A stretch of 64,000 nt of DNA, taken from Oreocharis arfaki (lineage: Eukaryota; Chordata; Aves; Passeriformes; Paramythiidae). A program made the translations under genes and the position numbers. The stretch spans positions 1,941,680-2,005,679 of the forward strand of contig VZRR01012752.1 in the NCBI GenBank assembly GCA_013398015.1, written 5' to 3'. Positions 56,001-62,000 of the stretch are shown piece after piece. Below the pieces are notes generated by a model that saw nothing but the letters and a program-made list of their open reading frames with translations, was not told the origin of the DNA and searched no databases. The number at the start of each line of letters is the position of its first letter. The stretch's first letter is position 1.

Positions 56001-59000
56001 TATTTTATTGACCTAGACAGATGGCAAAATTAAGCATTCAAGAAATACACACAGTCCCCATACAGTGGACAAATGCGTGCATAATATCGAAATTTGAAAA
56101 TGTACTCTTTTGTATCAGTGCATGAAAATCACTGCTATTGAGCAAGGCAGTATTGAAACACAACATTTTAACAAATGGATGAGTAATTACTAAAGCTGTG
56201 TCAGGTAACTATCTATAAGGACACCCACACATATATATTATCCAAAATAAATAGAGGGAAATGGTGAACCTCAAAATTATCATTCCATAGAATGGCTCCT
56301 CAGTATCATAAACCAGGACAAGAGCTAAAAGCCACAAAGAGCATTCAATGGAACTGCAGCCTAATTAATGTTGTGCCTATTTTACATTTTTATATAAAAG
56401 ATGTCAAAACACCATCACTTTCAAATGATGCCTATAACGTTTGCTTTAAAAAATATCACCCAATGTCCTTTACTCTAGCAAATGAGAGTGCAGCCTGAGT
56501 TTCAAGATGGTTCGGTGTGTACTTGCTCATACTTGTCAATATTTAAATGAAGCACTTGCAAAATCAGGACCTTTATGCTATTCTTGCGGCTACAGACAAT
56601 AATCGTAGTCTTTCACTTTTGCTTATAGCAAATATTTTTCCAGTTAACACAGTGAAAATAGTAAAGAGACAGCATTTTAACATTAATTGCCTGTCTGAAA
56701 ATCATATTAATGTTTAGCAAATTGCGAGCCCATATATTTATACCTTTCAAATAAATCTGCAAAAAAGGTTTTTTTAATTAGAAGTAACAGTAAAAAAAAA
56801 GTAAAGTAATCACAGTTGCTGAATGGCTAGACTAAAGATTTGAGCTTTTACTGCAAACCACATTTGCAGTCTCCAGTGCCTACCATCCACATTATTTCAG
56901 AGGGTCTCTTTGTCCCTTCTGGGTCTCATTGTCTCCGCTTTCATAGACCAATATTAACTACAAATAATTTTTACAAGATGCTCAAGATAAAATTTAGTAT
57001 GAAAGAAATAGTCACAGATATTAAATGCACAGACAAGGCATCACATTCAAATAACGTAATTACTCTTGTCAATAATGCAATATTTATAGAACATTCCTCC
57101 CTTTTTAGTGAAGATACTCTACCTGCTTGAGCTTTAATCTGTTAAGAACTTACAGTTTACTAAGAATATTTGAGTGGATAAAAATATCAGTTCTTTTCTC
57201 TACAAGATTAAAAAAGAAAAAAAGAGGGGGAAAGGATTTACTGAAGGAAGAAGTAAACAGAGTAGAGAGGCGATGACTTCTGGTATCACTTGGCATGCAA
57301 ACTAATAGTGGCCATGCTAAAAAGGTTTATGAATATCAATGAGTAGACACCATAAAGCATGCTGTTTTGTTACAGGAATTATTATCCTAATGGTCATCCC
57401 CTAAATGAAATATCAAATAACTATGAAATATTATTCTTACTTCATACTACTTCTCTGATAAAATTAGCATTTCATATGCAAAATTTTATAAACAGTCTAT
57501 ATATCAAAATGTAACAGTTTGATTATAAGTTCAAATTTTTTGAAGAAATTACCAGAAAGGGGACAGGAGTCCCTAAAGAAGAAAAGTCAGCTGCAAATAG
57601 TGGTTTGCATTATTAACAACAATTTCTAACACGACCACTAGGTGGAAATATTGTACTTACAGTTGGGGATGTGGCTGCTGACAGCAATGGTAAAATTCCT
57701 CCACAAGCAATAATAATATTGTCTACCATCTGGGAAATGAGGTGTATTGTGTTGTGTACAAAAATAATATTTTCATTGCTATTGACAAAGTCCATCACAG
57801 ACTTTGTGGAGTGACTGCAAGAACAGAAGAAAGGATGGATTAAAAACAAACAGTTAAAATAAATTTTAGATAAATACGTTCTTTGCAACCATACTGCGAA
57901 TATTTCTCTGATAAAAAGGAAAAGTCTGGTCTACAAAACTTTGCATGTAAATTGTCTAAAAATACTAACAAGACTAGTCTAAGGAATGAACTGATTGCTA
58001 TCTCTTTTTGCACAGGATTATATCCAAATACTCAGCCAAGAACAACGTCTTCTAACCTTTTATTCCCATCAACCAGTACTTCACTTCACAGGCAGTTCTG
58101 CTGAAAGCAGTGGAGTTGTTTCTGCAGCATGAAAGCAACTATTGATTGTTAAGAGTTCACCATGCTGCACCAGTGCCATTTGTTACCATACTTGGTAACA
58201 CCTAATGATAACACCTGCTACTGTTTTAAAGGAGAAACTTGATAACATGGCCATAGCTTGATTTAATATTAACCTTATTAACTGATAATAAATCTAGCAC
58301 TAATAACAGCTCCAGAAGCCACAGATGCTTGTAAGATTAGGTGAAATCTCAGCAACTCCTAAACGGTGAGCAAATGTGCCACGAAACAGTCACTCCCCTA
58401 AAATATAAAACCCCTGTGTGAAAATACTGAGGAATAGTCTGTCTGTAAGTACGGTCTTTCCTCAAAACAACATTTTTTGTCAGCCAGCAAACAAAAATTA
58501 AGGGCTTCAACAGAAAATATACAATCTGAACTTTAACCTTCAAGCTTTATCTGAACACAACAGGCAACACCCTCCCACCATACACTTGGCCAAAAGAAAA
58601 ACATCAAAATTGTCTATTTCCAAGTGAGTATCACAGAACAGCTCATTAAACTGGAAATTAAATGTAATATAAATTGCTCCTTTGATAAAACTATGCTCAA
58701 GTTTTGTGAACTGTTCTGTAGTGGAAATTAGAATAAATTTTCTCTACTGTATTATAGTTACAGAGTACCTCTACTAACATGTACAAAAATGTTCAAAAAC
58801 CCTAGGAAATCACATTGCTGTCATAAAATACTATATAATCACCAAGACTAAACCCAACCAGGAGCTGGCATGGAAAATAAAATTTGTCAATAGTGTGTTT
58901 CTTTAGAATAAGTTATAGGAAAGAGGTTTTATTTATACAGCTCGCAGGTAGAGAAGCTCTCTTTTAATTAATCAGTTAGGAAAATGGCCATTAGCAGAAG

Positions 59001-62000
59001 TCATCCTGTCTAGAACAGGGGCAGTAGATTCTAATGCCAAATATAAGCTGAAAGGGCTGCTCAGTTTGTTTAGGTATGCAGGATTTATACAGTTCCTCAA
59101 GAAAACAGGAATTACTACCTGTGAAATAGAGCAGTTCCAGGCTGGGAAGGGGTAAAAAGAGAAGGTAGAAGATACAGAAGAGCACTTCAGCTAACACCAG
59201 CTCTTTTCCTCCCCACCATCCCAGTAACAGCCCCTGTCCAACACGCCTAATTTTTCCTTTTTGATGGAAACACAGATTGGGAGTTAAAGAAGAAACAACG
59301 ACCCACCTTCTCCAAACATGTACATCTGTTTCTAGTGCAAAAAGCAAGTCTGTCAGGAGCCGCTGGTGCATGGGGGACCACTTAAACTCTGGAATACGAA
59401 ACATAGTTGTGCGTGGACCTGGACTAAATTGTCGTCGCTGCTCTTCCGTCATTGGCATTCCTCGAAATCCCAAGTCAACACGTAAATCCCGGTCTTGCTG
59501 AGTGACAGATCGACCCTGTATTGCCTACATCAACAAGAGGTTCAAAAATGATGTTAACTATGCAACGTGCTTTTGGATGCAATACAGAATCTGAGAAAGG
59601 ACAGGATAAAACAACATGGCCACAAACCACAGGAGATATTCATGTTCCAAGGCAGGCAGTATCCTTCAGTAAAAGAGCTACTCCAAGTCAAAGCAATACG
59701 TGCTGGGGGGCTATGGCTGGCCCCCTTCCAGCTACTCACCAAGCATTTACTCTCAGGTTCTTCACTTGAAGTCTTACAGAAAAGACCAAATGTAGCCCAT
59801 ACAAGGCCAGTGACAAGACTTTGTTTATATGTAACAATTAACTTTTTGGGCTAATAACACGATTTTCTTTGAAGATTTGACTGAAAACATGGACAAACTA
59901 CATAGTGATGGCTTCAAGGAATGAGTGCATTTTTGGACAGATCCTCATTTTTCAAAACCAATTTATTTATCTGGTCTTTTTGCAGAATCATTAAAGAATT
60001 ACATATAGTCTCCCAAATCCCAGGTTTTTTTCAATTTAAAAGCAAAAGAGAACTTTGCAAAACAATTATGTTAGCAATGTAAAAATGGATATAGCATTGG
60101 AGTTGAGCTGAAAAGCTTCTTGTATATTTAGTCTGATCTTGATCTTCTATAGCTAGTATTTTGAGAGCAGAGAAGGTTTCCTTTACTCAATTTGACCTCT
60201 TGGGAGTAAAATTTTTACTGTTACTTGCATTTCCTATGTTTTTCTTAGAGTTGTCGTTAAATAATTAGTTTCTATTTTTCTTAGACTTATCCAAGATTTT
60301 AATTTTTCACATGAATCTTCTGCATAGAGCTTTCAACTGTATTTTCAGTTTTTTCTAGTTGGAAACACATGACAGAGTGGATTTTATATTCTTTAATATT
60401 TGATCTATTATTGACAAACGCATTAACTCTTCTCAGAAGTAAGCAGTAGTTCCCATCTCTGTTGCACAATTTGCCTGTTTTCTTTCAGTCTATTTGAATA
60501 AAAGGCAGTTATTTCTTAATAATAAGACAGGGAGATCGTTGTAGACCTGTTTTTAGAAAATTTGAGGTTAGCAATTCCAGTCAAATACATTTTCCTTCAG
60601 GTACAACTGCAGGTAACCCTCATGCCAGCAGCAGCAATGGTATCATAACTGTACCATAACAGAGGAGCTTTTATCTAGCCAATAATACTGTATCTGCAAG
60701 AATGGGATTTGATGTGCATTGCCACTGCATAAAATGAGCAAGTATCTGCACTTAGGTGACAGGTCTTTAAGTGATTTTCAGTGTTTTCAGTGGTCTCAAG
60801 GAGATCAAATACAACAAGACAGTTACCACATCTACAGCAATCAAAACTCCAACCACCAGCTCCACTGTAAACATGCTAAAATTAAAATTGATCATTATTG
60901 AATAAAACAATAATTCCCTATTTATATTTATTTAATACCTAGTTCAATTTTTTAAAATTAAGGTTAACTTCATTTTAAGAAAAAATATTTAACCGTGGAC
61001 AGCTGAGAGTTCATGGGGTATTTCTAAGCACCCAAAGAAGAGATCAGAAGATAATGAATTTCTGCTGGTTGCTCAGTTGACAATTCTTTTTAAGAAAACT
61101 ATTTAAAAGAGAGACTAATGCTCAAATATTTCAAATTGTAGTTTATAATTTATTTTAGTGGGAAATAATTGCTATTTAAGTAGTATATGAAATATATATT
61201 TTCTATACAGTCATGAAATACTTAATATAAAGGCATTTGCAAAGAAAATAGGCCTGGAAGATGTATATTTTTCATATAACTAATGAAATCTACTTCAAAT
61301 ATTTCTCAGATCTCATACTATTAATTTATCCCTCAGCAATCAACAGTGATTACATCAGACACATACATGGCTACTTGAAATTTACCTGGGTTGTGGTAGT
61401 TGTCTGGATCTTCCGTATCTCCTTTCCTGCCTCCTTACCATCATCAGATCTTTCTGTATCTGATATTATACTTCCTGCATCAACATTAGGTACAGGTTTG
61501 CTACCAGAAGACTCTGTCTCAAGAGTTGTGGCAGTCATTTCAGCATATTCTAATCCTTTAGATGATGAAGACAACTCCCTCTCAGAAATGCTATTCATTC
61601 CATCTGAAGTGGTGTGAATCTTGAACTCCTTGTCCTCTATCATACTTGAAGCACAAGTTATATCTACACTACTGGTCATATGTGCAAGCAATCCCAAATC
61701 ATCATTTACACCAAGATGCATCTGTGTCTCTTGCACATTTGGAATGGCAATGTGATTACTTGAAAGTTCAGGAAGGAGTTTCTCCTCCTGACTAGGTATT
61801 TTATCAAAGAGAAATGAGGTATTGTTAGTAGAAGGTTCATCTTTCTCATCAGCCAGAGTTATTAATGGACCATTATCTTTTTCCTCATTCTTCTTAATAA
61901 TACCCACACTTCCATGAACATTGTTTTGGAGCTTCTCAACAGCTGCACTATATACATTATCTAGAAGAGACTCCACTTCTACCAGCGCACCATTTTCTCC

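Larger units (their letters stand above)
50957..57660 (-). other. NBEA intron upstream of microexon, 6.7 kb
   Basis: Holds two repeat-free stretches that look conserved (about 51760-52190 and 56000-57120), a TTTTC-type T-rich run at 52971-53002, an A/C-rich tract at 53090-53135, an old CR1 at 54380-54905, two opposed younger CR1 tails at 54985-55345 with a hairpin between them, and a T run near 55907-55920. No coding sequence is expected other than the microexon. Confidence 0.75.

Noticed and set aside
58991..59306. Minus-strand reading frame extending exon 59307-59524 by about 100 codons
   Set aside because: A GTGGGT donor ends the exon after VHVWR plus AG, and the next exon completes the Ser codon in phase. 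The extension has no family resemblance.
61371..61385. Extension of the large exon (VNFK and stop) past CAG
   Set aside because: The GTAAAT after CAG is the splice donor; the next exon continues AIQGRSVTQQ in phase.
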